The notes under the pieces: model-generated | Database searches by the model: none | Told to the model about the DNA's origin: nothing | Seen by the model: the letters and a program-made list of their open reading frames with translations, nothing else | Part shown: positions 12,055 through 24,489 of the stretch, in pieces | Numbering within the stretch: position 1 is the first letter of the stretch | How the letters are laid out: the number at the start of each line of letters is the position of its first letter | Made by a program: the position numbers and the translations under genes | From: Lunularia cruciata | Lineage: Eukaryota; Streptophyta; Marchantiopsida; Lunulariales; Lunulariaceae | Length of the DNA: 64,000 nucleotides | Assembly: GCA_948567375.1 (NCBI GenBank) | Contig: OX419762.1 | Coordinates: 191,001-255,000 of the forward strand | Direction of reading: 5' to 3'

Positions 12055-13430
12055 AGTCCGGCCTGTCGAAACATCAAGTGTCGTTGGTGTTGTCTACTAT
12101 AGATATACATAGTTTCTTGGATGAAATCGACAGATCAAGGGTCTAAAACCTCCACCTCAAATGGTAGCATAGCATAAAGTATCTCTATGATGAGCAATTG
12201 CCAAGTTCTCAAAGGCCATCGGCATCACTCTCCAAAAGATCTCTACATGTTGAGAACATGCGCTCATCCATACATTGTGGTCATCCAAGTCCAAAACTAT
12301 AGTAGCATCTTGACAAATGGCTGTAGGTAAGTCTGGATCTTGTCCATAAAGTAGAAAGTATAGAGAGAAGGATGCTAAGGAGGCTTGCCAACTGAACCAA
12401 TAGCCCATGGCCAACCAAGGTAACTAGAGATCCCAATCTTCCAAGTGACCTCTCTACAAACCATACTTTTGCAATCCTCTCTTCACTGTTTGAACCACTC
12501 TCTCTGCTAAGCTATCTGCCTCAAGGTGATCTTGGGAGGTAGTACAATGATCAATCAAAGCCTTATCACACAAGACCTGAAACTCTCCGAAGAACTCTGT
12601 ACCTTGATCAGTCAAAACCTCAACTGGTGCACCAAAATGAATAAGAACTCAATCCAAGAACGTGTAAGCTTTCCCTTCACTAGACTTATCAGGAAGTGCC
12701 ACCAACTCAATCCACTTAGAGAAGTGCTCCACCATCACCAAAACATACCGATGATGTCTCACAGTTAGCGGTAAAGGTTCAACAAAGTCCAAACTCCAAC
12801 AGTAACCCAATCCCATGATGGTAATGGGTGTAATTGTGGCGTAGGAGCATTGAATGATCCTCTAACTTGGTCACAAACCACACATTTGGCAACAAACTAT
12901 TGTACCTCGGTCTGCATACCACGCAACCAATAATGACTTTGGAGTAAGCTATATGTACACTTGACTCCAAAATGTCCTAGCTCCTCATGAGCATGATGGA
13001 CCAACTGTGGAATCTGAGATGGAAGTGGTACTACTCGCACTCTACCATCCTCCCATACATGCAAAAGGTGTCTGCCTTCCAATCTGAACCGTCGGGATTG
13101 CTAAAGAACACAATCTCTCTCCTTGGCCCCAACTATGCCACCCACAACACCAGTGCAAAGATAGTACATCACTAAGACATCATCATGAATGTCTCATTGA
13201 ACTGTACCAATATCTTCACTCTTTGGATCTATGACCTCAATAACTCCTCCTGTATGCATTTTGAGAGATACCACCAAAGCCTTTGAGAATATACACAAAA
13301 GGCCAATGCATGCCAACCTAACACCATCTCCTCATTTGTCTCACCATGCCAATGTGCTCTAGTCTGATCCTGCTGGCTGGGACATGGGTTTCTACTCAAC
13401 CCATCTGCATCACAGTTCACCACTCTAGGT
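12055..13430 (-). pseudogene. E2 integrase
   Basis: This is the DDE integrase that would join element ends to host DNA. The zinc-binding region lies near 12900-13000 (HEELGHFGVKCTYSLL, then Cys-x2-Cys). The core keeps WSLDF (first Asp), a TDQGTEF segment (second Asp) and a GCAGAGAGAGTG context encoding the catalytic Glu. The C-terminal part is clear at 12157-12414 (FLLYGQDPDLP). In-frame stops include TAG at 12424-12426, shared with E4 and E6, and TGA after YATI, shared with E6 but read as CAA in E4. No chromodomain is visible; the PHD finger takes that position. Confidence 0.86.
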
Positions 13431-14855
13431 CTATGAGCAACTATGAAATCTTACTCTTGTAAAATCAGAGCCCTTCATGCAAGCTTCCCTAAAAGCTTGT
13501 TGAACTCCATCAACCACTTCAATGGCTGATGATTAGTGATGAGAGTGAAGGAGTTACCAAATAGGTAACATAAAAAATGTGCTACTGCCCAAACTGCTAC
13601 CAAGCACTCTCCCTCATATGAACTATACTTCACCTCCGCTGAATTGTTGGAGCAACTAGCATAGGCCACCACAAACTCCTTCTCCTCATCATCATGCTGG
13701 GTGAGCACCGCTCCAAGCCCCAACATACTCCAATCAATATGAACTTGAAATGGTCGTCCTTTGATTGGTCTCCTCAAAATAGGAGCAGATGTTAACCTCT
13801 CCTTGAGCTCTACAAAAGCTCTCTCCTGCTCATCTCCCCAACACCACTCCTGTGTAAGCTTGGTCAGCTTGGTCAAGGCCTTGGCAATAACACTAAATCC
13901 TCTAACATAGCGGTGATAGAAGTTTGCCAACCCAAGGAATGCTCGCACTCTACTCACATCCGTAGGCTAAGGAATACATGCAATAGCCTCCACCTTGGTC
14001 TGTTGAACACCAAGTCCTCCGGGGTAGATAGTGTGACCCAAATACCCAACCTGCTAGTGGAAGAACCTACACTTCCCAAGATGTAAATTGAGTCCATGAG
14101 ATCTCAACCTCTCAAACACCTCCAGCAACTATCTCTCATGCTCCTCCACAGTAGTCCTATAGACCAAAACGTCATCAATATAGCACCGAGCAAAATCCAA
14201 TCCAACTAGGATCCTATCTATGACCCTTTGGAACTCAACAGGAGCATTCTTTAACCCCAACGGTAAGAACTCCCATTGATATAACACATCCTTGCCGTGA
14301 GGATCAAAATGATGTCTTGGACTTATCTTCCTCCATGATCAGCAACTGATGATATCCCACTCAAAGATCCAAAGTATTGAAGACCTTTGCATGCCCAATT
14401 GCATCAAAAATCTCCTTTGGTGTTGGCATGGCATACCGATCAGCCCTGGTCTGTCAATTGATAAGACGGTAATCTCCACACATCTACCTATCTATGTAGT
14501 TGCCATGCATATCCTTCTTGGCTAACATCACTGTCGTTGATGCATACTCTACATGTGAAATCTCCACCAAACTAGCCTCAAAAAGGTCACTACTCCGGCT
14601 TTGAATCAATGTTATCTCCATCTCACTATATTGATCTGGATGTTGGAAAATTGGTGTATTGCTAGTCAGCTCAATCCGTATACCAGGTCCCTTCAGAGCA
14701 CCCAAATCCTTCATATTGAAGGCAAAAAAACTTGTGTGGCTCCTCAAGAACCTCCTAACCCTCCGTCTTTCCTCTCCAATAAGCTTGGGTCCAAGATCTG
14801 GCTCCCAAGTATCCTTTATAACTGTAGTAGGAGTGGAAGATGTACTGACTGGCTG
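13431..14855 (-). pseudogene. E2 reverse transcriptase and RNase H
   Basis: The RT N-terminal segment (14484-14747) includes KDLGALKGPGIRIELTS. The palm carries TGA at 14360-14362 in place of Arg of DLRSGYHQ. The YxDD region near 14170-14190 is damaged. The RNase H stretch 13475-13957 is open for 160 codons, including FLGLANFYHRYVRGF, the VHIDWSMLGLGAVL segment with the first catalytic Asp, and YEGECLVAVWAV with the catalytic Glu. Unlike E1 and E6, Arg before PFQVH is still CGA. Frameshifts lie near 13970 and 14300. Confidence 0.87.
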
Positions 14856-16150
14856 TTACACTGGGCCCTTGGGAGCAATAGTGTCATGCTCCCAACCACT
14901 AGAGATCCCAACCTCTATATGAAAAACTCCTTCCACTCTGGCTGCAAGCTCCACACGTCCTCTAGCTGCATCCCATGTGGACCAAGGGTGTAATCCAAGT
15001 AGCCCATGCTCACTTGGATGGACTCCAAGTAGACCACTTTCCATAGTAGCTACTGGTTGTGTCCCAAGAATACCATGCCCACTCGGTCCATTGCCCCCAA
15101 CATATGCCTGAATTGTCTTGATAGGCTCAAGGTTCACAAGTGTCCAATTGGTGATACCTATCAAGCGCATCCTACGCTGCTCTACCAAGCCAAGACTCAC
15201 AATCCAGGTCAAACAATTCAGGTCCATAGCCTGACCTAACACCTGACGCCTGGATGCCTCTAACATTGCTGGAACAATAATAATACTAGTGCAAAAACCC
15301 ATTACTTGCTCTCTTTCATTAGCATTGAGCTCCACCAATTGCTGTAGCTATGAGTCCCAAGCAAGTCTAGGTCCTCCCTCTCAAAAAGTATGAGAGCCTG
15401 GGAAACTCATGAGTGTGGGACATGCGGCTCTAGGCTATCCAACTAGGTTCACCATTGCCATAGGTGACCTATCAACCACTACCACTGTCTGAGACTGATG
15501 CCTAACATCCAAGATATCATCAACAAGGATGTGGTCAAGTCACTGAATCCCATCATAAGCATGCTATAGAACTTCTTTGGGTAAGTGGTTCATCCACCAA
15601 AGACAAAGACAATGAGCCCATGATCCCACTTTGGCTGCATCTAACAATACAATAGGTCTCATCCAAGAATGGACTTGATGTGTACTTGCCACCACTTTGG
15701 TCTGAGAATCACCCATCAAAGGAACATTCTCTAAAAGGTAAGTTGGAGAAACGGACTGATGAACTTGAAGATGTTGTAGTATTCATAACATCTCCCAAAA
15801 CACACTTGAACAAGGATCTTGAAGACCCAAACCTCTACCAGCATGTGTATATCCTTGACATGGCCATCTAGAAATCACCAAGTGAATAGGCCCATGTCTC
15901 TCCAGATCATGCTCCCCCAGTAAGGAAATGTTTGCTGGTAGGGCCTTCTGGTAACCTTTGATTGCTGACATTGGTAATTACTCCGGATATTGATAGACCA
16001 AGTGTGCCACATGATGTAAAGAGACTTCTCTAGCAGTCTCATCTCTCTCTACATAAAAGTACCTATGTACTCATATACCACTTGTAATACCGCAACTAGT
16101 CTGGTGTTAATCCCACCAAACAACTCCAATAGACATGTCTCTTCTACCGG
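14856..16150 (-). pseudogene. E2 C5-cytosine DNA methyltransferase domain and spacer
   Basis: Motif I (LELFGGI) lies near 16125 on the minus strand. A frameshift then separates it from the motif IV stretch 15783-15971, which reads HLVISRWPCQGYT with the catalytic Cys codon at 15858-15860. The C-terminal stretch 14856-15338 includes ANEREQVMGF and the motif X-like LGQAMDLNCLTWIV. TGA at 15381-15383 matches the TGA of E1, E4 and E6. The terminal stop is TAA (14856-14858), where E1 and E6 have TAG and E4 has TAG at nearly the same place. The catalytic Pro-Cys-Gln is intact, but the frame is not. Confidence 0.85.
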
Positions 16151-17131
16151 ATATTGCCAAGAAATGAGTGTGGTATCCAAAGGTGTCAAAGTAATTGACT
16201 CTAGAGGCTCATGCTCACACTCATCTCCTTATGGTACGAAGGCTCCACTCCAAGCCTATTGCACGAACTGATTTGCATGCTGCTTCAATGCATCCTCTAA
16301 ACTCCACAATGGAACATCCAAGGTGGATGGAACAATCCCACTCATACTCCAAATCCAAGTGATCTTCTGTGGTACTGGAGTATCCGCTGCATGGGTGTTC
16401 CCCTCCAACAAGTCACCATGCCAAGTAATTGCACCACTAAAAGCTAAAATTGATGCTACCATGGTCCCAGACTAAAATGAGCCAAGACTGCCACTACTGA
16501 AGCGTACTGGTAGGTGACATACCCGTCCCTCACCACACTGCCAACCTGGTCTATAGGAGGCTATCTCCTCCCAATAGTCAATGCTGAAACCCATGGAGTA
16601 TAACACTACACCCCCAACTAGCACATCATATGACTCAGCTATTGTTACAATAGCCTGAGTTCTCACCACTAAGCTATTAGTCAGATGACCAGGCTGAACC
16701 TAGAAAACAAGCTCTCCACATGTGATGTACCATGTCAAACCACCACCTAGAGATGTCTAGATCTGAAATGGACACCTCTCTACATTGGTCTTCCATAATT
16801 CCAGACCGACAACTGCAGCCTTTCCCAACATAAGGGGCTACATACCAGAGTCTAACAAGACTCTTTGTGGTGTATATACCTTCCCTAAAGGTCCCACCAA
16901 ACGGAAAATCCCCCTTTGGTTATCCAATAGGACAACACCAGGTGTGAACCGTGCTCTCTCAAAGTCCGGTCTAGCTAGCAACTCCTCTAGTCTAGCTACT
17001 ATTGCCTGCCATAAACCACTGGTCGCTAAATGGATCCCATGCTCCTCAACCAAGTCAGCTCCACTACCAACTACCTCTTCTCTAGTAGTAGGAACTGCAT
17101 CATCCCTACTTTCACACAACGTGGCAGCCAA
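16151..17131 (-). pseudogene. E2 aspartic protease and linker
   Basis: This is the best-preserved protease active site in the window: RVLLDSGM (about 16845-16868), with a canonical D-S-G. It is preceded by an unbroken GIFRLVGPLGKVYTPQ stretch, which shows that the frame change seen here in E6 is secondary. The C-terminal protease segment (DVLVGGVVLYSMGFSIDYW) is at about 16570-16645. The linker 16151-16560 is shared with E1, E4 and E6 and contains stops and substitutions. Confidence 0.83.
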
Positions 17132-19142
17132 CTAGAACACTGGGGTTGGGTCAACTCCCAATGTAAACATATCATTGGCCAAAAACAAAGGATGCCACAT
17201 TCTCAACTGAGCCGCCTCCAACATCATGCTAGACTTAGTCTGTGTAATAGCAGGTGGCTGACTAGCAAGTAGTCCATCATGTACTCCATCACCACCTACC
17301 ATACATGCATTGGGACGTCTAGGAACCATAGATGTTGTCTGCAATGCCTCAAATAGCGTGAAAGACTAGGGAAGTCTAACCTGTCTCTCAACCTCTTCTC
17401 TCTGTGGGTCCAACTCCATTGATGCTCCTTTAGGCTCTAGAGCACGTATTGCACTCCTAGTCACTGTTGTAGATGCATCTACCTATGCTGCTCCGCACAT
17501 GAAGTCCAAAGCATTTCTATCACCAGCATATGAAGTAGAAGCCTTAGCACCCGAATCTGGTCTCCTCTGAGCAATAGCCATACTAGCCAATCTCTGCTCC
17601 AACTTCTCAATCCAAGTAGCCATATTTGTATCAGAAGTAAGGGCAGATACTGCACCCCTTCTAGGTCTAGATCCTCTACCACCACCTCTACCACCTTGTC
17701 CTCCATGAACTGAGCTCCACTACTATCTGCCATAGCAACCCTACCACTCCGTAACTCCGGGTGTAGGTCAAAACATTGGTCACTAGTGTGACCAAATCTG
17801 TGGCAATGCTCATACTGCCTCTGTGCTGGCTGTGATGCACAAAGGTATCAGGTCCACTACCTTGAGTACACTCTCTCCAATGGTGAGGTCCACCACAAGT
17901 CCAACAAGCAACACCACCACTCACTGGCTGCTGTTGACCCAAAAATGAAGGTAAGGATCTAACTCCACTAGGCCCTCTACTTGCTCCATAGGATCTAGGC
18001 TGTCCACCTTGTCCTCAAAAACCAAATAGGCGTGGTGTACGTTGCTGCACTCTAGAATAAGTAACAACTATGGATAAGGTCTCCTACCAAATCCAGATGT
18101 CACCACCCTCTCCTCCACCATGTTGAGCTCAATATGCTTAGCCAAACCAAAGACCACTGCCAAAGTAGCCTATAACAACGTAGCTTCACGAAGTCTATGT
18201 CACAACTCCTTGTCTAGTATCCCATACTAAAACTAGACTGCTTGGGCCTCAATAACTCCCTAAGTGAAATTGATCAGCCACCTCATGCAAGTGTAAGCCT
18301 CGTGTAGGCTCTCTCTAGCCTTCCACTAGAACTCTTGCAAGCTCCTCAGCTTGTCTATTTGCACTCCTTGGTAGTTCTGCCTCAAACACAAGAAGAACTC
18401 CACCATGGGGTTAAACCCCAATACCACACCACCTCCGGTAGCGGTACCTCCACTCATAGTAGCACTATCTCTAGCTAGTGCACCTCCACTAGCTCCACTA
18501 ACACTACTCAAGCTAGAACTTGTAGGTATAGCCAATCTACCTCCTAGCCACTAAACATGAAGTGATAGAGATATAGTTTGGAGACCAATATTGTCTCCAT
18601 AACTCAATCTCCTCCAAATGAGCTCTCCCAAACTCATGGTAGTCATCCATCGGCGGACCCTCTAGATGCTAAAACAACCCCTTCCATGCCATGAAAGGTG
18701 TAAACAAAGTCGGGTTTTGCATCTGCTACAAATCACACCAACTATTGAACTCCTAGATGAAGTCATCCAACTCAATGGTACCCACTATACTAGAGTAATG
18801 CCTAGGGCCTTTGGAGGCCCCATAAATCTTGTCCATGTCTCACAACAATGGTGTGGACACACCAAGTGCACTCTCAACTAAATCAACTCCTATGTCAAAC
18901 TCCAACTCAGAGTCAATCTCCTCCCTCACTAGGACCTGACATATAGGCTGATACCAAGTACCACTCTGAGTAAACCCACTACGTACTGTAGGGCTATCTC
19001 CTCTAGAATCCCCAAAGAACTTTGTCGTGACAAAGTAAACGTAACCACAAATTGCAATAACAAACCGGAACCACAAACTACAACCGCAAGTCGCAACCGC
19101 AAGTACCCCACTAAGTGCCATACCACCAAGTGCCAACACCAA
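17132..19142 (-). pseudogene. E2 gag
   Basis: The region has the same layout as the other copies: N-terminal FGDSRGDSP segment (about 19000), capsid-like region (18326-18600; LCLRQNYQGVQIDKLR), knuckle CWTCGGPHHWREC near 17890, a Gly-rich tract, and a C-terminal region down to the protease. Stops shared with other copies are TAG at 18669-18671 and TGA at 18015-18017. The codon matching the E4 start ATG is ACA (19024-19026 on the complement). Several private frameshifts are present. Confidence 0.82.
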
Positions 19143-20381
19143 CTAAGCACCATCCACTAATGTTACTCTAACCAAGATAACTACACTAAGGAAAAGGCAA
19201 CCTATAACCTACCATCACAACACTCACTCTCACGGTCTACAAATCATCACTTCCTACCTCACCAAAGAGAAACAAAGGTAGTTTGACTGGTCATCACTCC
19301 AGCCTCACTATTGAGAGCACACCAGAGAACTAACACTCAAAGTCAAGGCCACTCACACAAATGTGGTGCACAAATAGGAAGCAAAGAATGGAGAAGATCC
19401 AATCACAAGAAATCTAAACAAACACTCTTCATCTCATAAAACAACATAGAATTGACTCTGCCACCATTTGGCATTTGACATAAGAGAAGTTTGTATCTAA
19501 GTCCTAAGCTACTAGGATTACCAAGAATGGGATCAAATTGCCTCTCCTAGCCAAAGCTACAAGTGTATAGATAATAATGGCACACTCAATACGACAACAA
19601 GTGAGGGTGAACTAGTTGGCTAGGGCACCAATCTAGGAACAAGAGATCTAGGGGTCAAACCCTGTTGCGCACAATCTAGCAAGATGGGTAGATTTTGCCA
19701 ACAAATGACCAAGATCTGCTCTAAACTAGCTAGCCTCACGCCAGCAAGCTAGCTTGCTGGCCCTTTTAGGCCTTCATAGCCTCTCATAGCCATATGCCTC
19801 TAAATGCCAAATAAGGCCATTCTTCTTGCCACTTTGAACCTCCTCCAAAATTTGGTGAAACTCCTCCAAACTTGCTAAAGTCCTCCAAACTAGCAAAACT
19901 TCTCCAAATCTGGCCAAATAGCAAAACTCTTCCAAATTTGGCCAAAATCCGACATAAAATCCAGCCAAAATCTGATGTAAACCCTAAAGTTTGCTGACCG
20001 CCAAATCTTCCACTAACTCTTCACTCAAGCCAAATTGAAAACACGGGTTTCTCTAAATCACAAATTCACGAGAATAGCTTCCCAACTCCACCTTCAATTT
20101 TACTTTCCGAGCCCAACTCGTAACAAATTGGTCTTGCATTCACCTCTTGAGCTCAAAATCACAACCACTGCTCAAAATTTGCTCCTTTTGTGCTCAAAAA
20201 TTGGCAAGCTCTTCTGCACACCGTCTGCCTTACTACCAAATCTCCATCAAGCAACAAGCTTTTGCACACCAAGGAAAAACTAGACTTCAATCGAGCTACC
20301 AATGATCCACTGAGCTTGGAGATACCATCAACACTCAAAGTTCATGCACATGATTTCCCCCTTTATTTCACTTCTCTTATG
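19143..20381 (-). other. E2 untranslated leader
   Basis: This is the leader between the 5' L block and gag, alignable throughout with the E1 and E6 leaders. No convincing frame or primer-binding site is seen. Confidence 0.65.
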
Positions 20382-20820
20382 TAATCAGATTGATTACCAC
20401 TCTTGAATCCATTTGACTGAGATCAGTACTTGATCTGTCACTCTATAAATTGCCAACAACTAGGTATTGATTACAATCAAGCCACACCCACTCTAGCTAA
20501 GAGAATCTAGGTGATGCTCACCGGCCTCTGTCTACCATAGCCAAGAATTCAAAGGCTCAACATCAGAGAAGTGAGCTCTCTAGAGCTGCACTTCAAAAGT
20601 ATACTCCCTGGACTCGAGCTAGGTCTGAAACCCTAACGGTCCCACTGACGGCACACTTGACAGTGCAAACAGTGCAAAGTGACAATGGGCCCTACCATGA
20701 AGTCAATACCCTGAACACAAAATCTGACCGGCGGAAAGTAGTCTTTGAGAAACTCTAACTACTATCACTGGAACTCTAGTGTCTGAGCAACCTAGATGCG
20801 ACACTACAAATGGCATGACA
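20382..20820 (-). repeat. E2 5' terminal L block
   Basis: This ~439 bp block starts TGTCATGCC at 20820 and ends ATCTGATTA at 20382 on the minus strand. The leader (CATAAGAGAAG) follows directly, without an S block. The external flank ACTAT (20821-20825) is the right-hand target-site copy. Confidence 0.88.
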
Positions 20821-21381
20821 ACTATCATTTGGTTTTTTCTTACCAAGGTGGCAACTTTTTCCACTACCGTGGTCATCTATAGATGTTGCTTCCTTAGGCA
20901 TTGGATTCCTTGCTGAATTTTTCAAAGGCTCACTCTAGAAACAAATCATTCACTATTCTCTCCTCTCACCTAGTAGGCAAAATTTAGGGTTTAAGGAGAG
21001 CAATGGTAGGCTTCAAAATGTTATGTAGGCTTAGCCTCTGCAGATTTCTCTAGTTCAATTCCCCTTGGTCTTCTTTGTTTATAGGAGAGAGTAGTGAGAT
21101 ATGGTCTCTCTCTAGGCTTCTTGTTTCCTCTCCCACTTCTCTTGCTCTCCAAGCATTAACAATCCTTGTGTATGGTAAGTGTGTTACAAGAATGGACATA
21201 GTCTAGAATATAAGTTGGGCTAATTATTGTTGAGGATCAATCTTTGAATGCTATCATGTAGAAGTCTTCCACAATTCATCACCTATGCAACCATGCATTA
21301 ACAATCATAGATGCCCAAACCTTATTGATTTAGGTAGGATGTTTAGGGTGGAGTATAGGGAGTAGGAACTCAAAGATATTC

Positions 21382-21621
21382 CTAGAATCCAAGAATCAGT
21401 GATGGGCAAGAAGGTATACACTTCTTGCAAATTGTAATATGTGCTTTCAAATTCCTTCTTGGTGGTAGTACCTCTCTTCTATCAGTCAGCTTGTAAGCAT
21501 CTAAGAGTACTTGTAAATCCCAACCCTTGGAGTTTCCTCTAATCTCTTGGTCTATGTCTTCAGGCACTTGTCCTATGAGCAATTCAAGCACCATAGGTTT
21601 GGTCCTAAACTCCCATTGCAA
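21382..21621 (-). pseudogene. 79-codon frame, possible retroelement gag fragment
   Basis: The minus-strand frame contains MVLELLIGQVPEDIDQEI and, about ten residues later, WDLQVLLDAY, then TDRREV and a short Cys/His-poor tail with CKKC. The spacing of a hydrophobic segment ending in L/V-P-E/D, a W-[D/E]-L-x2-LL segment and an R-E pair is loosely reminiscent of BEL/Pao gag-proximal regions. That group is not expected in plants, so chance or another gag type is more likely. Neighbouring codons on both sides contain stops. Confidence 0.2.
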
Positions 21622-22002
21622 TTTAAGTAAATTCCTATATCCTCAGATGTCTAAATCTACTTGCAACTCTTCCTATTTTGTCCTTGTTCTGGCATTAACG
21701 GTGGTAGCTTCCTAAGATTGATTCAAGGAGTGACTCAAGAGTGGGTTATCATGGTGTTGAGTGGAGGAACTCAAAAACAAAGCTCTTCCTTTCTCTCACA
21801 TTGTAAATCATAATTTCCTCCACTCTCTGCAGATGCTCCCTACTCTATTCATTTGTAATCCTTGCATAGGACAAGCCACTAGATCTCACATTCAATCAAA
21901 TACTCCACAACTTTTTTGTTAAAAATATGCCTCACCCAATAGACTTCATTATAAAAAGCTCCTAACACTCTCTTAGGTTCTTATAAAAGGAATTCACTCT
22001 CA

Positions 22003-22291
22003 TACTCTCTTGATTTCTCTTGTAGAAAGATAATTGAGCTCCAACAATTCCTTAAAAGGACCGTTGTTTTGTTGGTTCCTTCACTCTCTCTTGCTTCCTT
22101 TGAAAAGTCAAATGTGTGAGTTGCAGGAAGCAAATGGCTTCCAACTTTTTGGCAGCACTCTCTCCTATCCTCTCTTGATTTCTCAAGAAGAAAGATAATT
22201 GAGCCCTTGTGATGCCAAAAATTATTATCACTCCTTTGATTCCTTTTCTCTCTTGCTTCCTTCAAAGCTCAAATGTGTGAGCTGTGGGAAG
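22003..22291. repeat. Degenerate tandem repeat, interrupted by E3
   Basis: Two units (about 22003-22130 and 22170-22291) share the words CTCTTGATTTCTC, AAAGATAATTGAG and TTGCTTCCTT. A third partial unit resumes after the copia element at about 27815-27970 (AAATGGCTTCCAATTTTTG, then CTCTTGATTTCTC). The unit is roughly 160-190 bp. Confidence 0.7.
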
Positions 22292-22296
22292 AAATT

Positions 22297-22522
22297 TTTT
22301 ATGCTTGGCTTGTTATTAGCAACTAGACTGATTATTGAAGACTATGAAAATCAAGAGCAAACATGAATGATGAAAAAACAAGGTAGGGGACATGCTTTTA
22401 TCTATCACTAATGTGGCAAAGTATTAAAGTGACTAGATACCTTGAGTGGTCAATATTCAAGAGGTCTTGCATGTCAGTATTTAGGAGTTCAGCCAAATGA
22501 TAGTGATGAGGAACGATCCTCT

Positions 22523-22564
<42 letters not shown>

Positions 22565-22724
22565 CACAACAAGTAATAAAGTGTTGGGTGAGCCTGTTTC
22601 AGCCATGGAGGTAACTTCCAAGACAGGAAGTGAACCATATTATTTCCTATTTTCCTTATATTATCTGCTAATGGGGTTTATGATATGCTATTGTGAGAGG
22701 TCCAAAAGATTTTGTTGTCTAACA
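22297..22724 (+). repeat. E3 5' LTR
   Basis: The LTR runs from TTTTATGCTTGG (TGTTATG in the 3' copy) to TCTAACA. It contains a TA/TG microsatellite (22519-22563) that is much shorter in the 3' LTR, so the repeat expanded after insertion or contracted in the other copy. Confidence 0.88.
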
Positions 22725-22725
22725 A

Positions 22726-22738
22726 TTGGTATCAAATC
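22726..22738 (+). other. E3 primer-binding site
   Basis: TTGGTATCAAATC directly follows the 5' LTR. It matches the start of the initiator-Met-tRNA primer site (TGGTATCAGAGC) at its first seven bases. Confidence 0.75.
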
Positions 22739-22815
22739 TTAGCTGGTCTAGAAGAGGGTTCTTGAGACCTAAGGGTGTAGTGAATTGGGTATAGAAGCAA
22801 GTCCATAGCAAAGCA

Positions 22816-23760
22816 ATGGCAAGGGTGCTATGTATATCAGATGGTAAATTTAGAGTGGACAAGTTTGATGGGAAATTTTTTTGGGACTTTGGCTATTGAA
22901 GATGAAAGACCTTCTTGTCCAACAAGGATTGCATAAAACACTAAGAAAAAGACATGAGGACAAAAGTGATGAGGATGGGGAAGTTGAAGATGCAAATCTT
23001 TAGAGATATTAGCACTATTTGGTTGAACCATGTTGATGAAATGATATGCAATATTGTGAATGAGGAATCTGCACAAAAATTATTGACCAAACTAGAGAAT
23101 CTTTTTATGACCACATCATTGACAAATAGATTTTATCTTAAATAGAAGTTGTATATGTTGCAAATGAAGGAAGGCAAAAGTATTATGGAGCACCTCAATG
23201 CTTCCAACAAAATCATTTGTAAGTTGATGAGCATAGAGGTTAAGTTAGAAGAGGAGGATAAGGCATTGCTATTATTGACTTCAATTTCTCCATCATATGA
23301 GCATCTTATCACAACTCTTCTATATGGGAAGGATGATATAACTTTGAAGAGGTCCCTTAAGCATTATTATCCAATGAGATACAAAATAGACCCAACCAAG
23401 AAATGAAAAATCTAGAGGCTCTATTTATTAGAAGAAGGATGAGAGAGAGAGATCAGATAAAGAGTAAATTAAGATCCAAGTCTAGAATTGGATGTTTCAA
23501 AGGCAAATGCTAGATTTGTGGGAAGGTTGGATATTTCAAGAAGGATTGTGACAACAAGAGGCTTGAGTCCAATAAGGATAAAGGTCAACTTTCAGATCAA
23601 GCAAGTATTGTTGAGTCATTTGGTTTTGTGGATGATGTTATATGTGTTACCTAAGACAAAGATCAATTTGAGGAATCATGGATATTGGACTCATGTTGCT
23701 CCTACCATATGTGTTCAAATATAGAGTGGTTTAATGAGTAAAAACCATTCAATGGAAGAA
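22816..23760 (+). pseudogene. E3 gag
   Basis: The likely start is the ATG at 22816 (MARVLCISDGKF). The copia gag signature FDGKFFWD appears early, then a stop and a frame change. The central helical part is open at 22954-23145 and 23149-23406 (MKEGKSIMEHLNASNKII, then LLTSISPSYEHLITTL), typical of the UBN2-type gag region. A CCHC knuckle remnant (CGKVGYFKKDC) lies near 23515-23555. It is broken by several stops. Confidence 0.82.
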
Positions 23761-24489
23761 TCTGTAATAATGAGGAAAAACATGGCTTGTAAAGTCATTG
23801 GATTGGTATAATAGGCATTAAGATGTTTCATGTTGTTGTGTAATACCATTAGCTAGATTTATTATCTAGAGTTAAAAATTGGCTTGGTAACATCTGGAAG
23901 GATGTTATATATGATGAACTAAGTAGATCAAATAGAGGTGTCACCAAAAGAATGCTTCCACTAATAGAGCAGGAGTTGAAAACACCCAAGAAAAGTTTAG
24001 AACCAATTTCAAAGGCCTAAACAAAGGAATTAGGCCTAAAAAATGAAAAGAGTCCTCTCATTTGGGAAAAAAGGCTTGCCTTCTCCCCCCACTATTTGTC
24101 TTGTTAAGAGCTTTCCAAAGTACCTCACCCATGTGATTCTGAGCTCTTTATAGGAATATTCCCTAAAGATTCAATCTGATCAAACTCATTTGACCAACCA
24201 GATAGTACAAGAACCAACATATCACCAATCCATGCAACTAATCTAATGGTGCAGCTTGCTGACATATCACCAATCCATATATCTGATCCAAGGGTGGATC
24301 TTCCTTTGAGAGAATCCTCTTTGCTATATAATAAAGACAAGGTGCTCCTTTGGGGCATCGGAGTATTGAGTGTGAAGCTTTGAGTTTCTTCTCTTGTATG
24401 TTCTCCTATCCTCATAATATTACATGTTGTGAGGAATCTTGCTTATATGAGGCATGTTCTTGAGGTAAGGAAGAATTTGATATCACTAG

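Larger units (their letters stand above)
10616..20820 (-). mobile_element. E2: methyltransferase-bearing Ty3/gypsy retrotransposon, complete
   Basis: This complete minus-strand copy is about 10.2 kb. It runs from the 5' L block start TGTCATGCC at 20820 to the 3' S block end GCACAAC (complement of 10616-10622). Flanking 5-mers are GCTAT (10611-10615) and ACTAT (20821-20825), a target-site duplication with one mismatch. The order is L, leader, gag, protease, methyltransferase, RT, RNase H, integrase, PHD, then a 3' array S-L-S-partial L-S. It is more frameshifted than E6 but keeps some ancestral codons lost elsewhere, such as the integrase catalytic Glu and CGA in RNase H. It is inserted in older repeat-like DNA that appears to continue on both sides. 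Confidence 0.93.
20821..22296. other. Older repeat-like DNA between E2 and the copia element
   Basis: The left part continues the sequence interrupted by E2 at 10615. A minus-strand frame at 21382-21621 is described separately. From about 22000 a degenerate tandem repeat starts. No other gene is supported. Confidence 0.5.
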
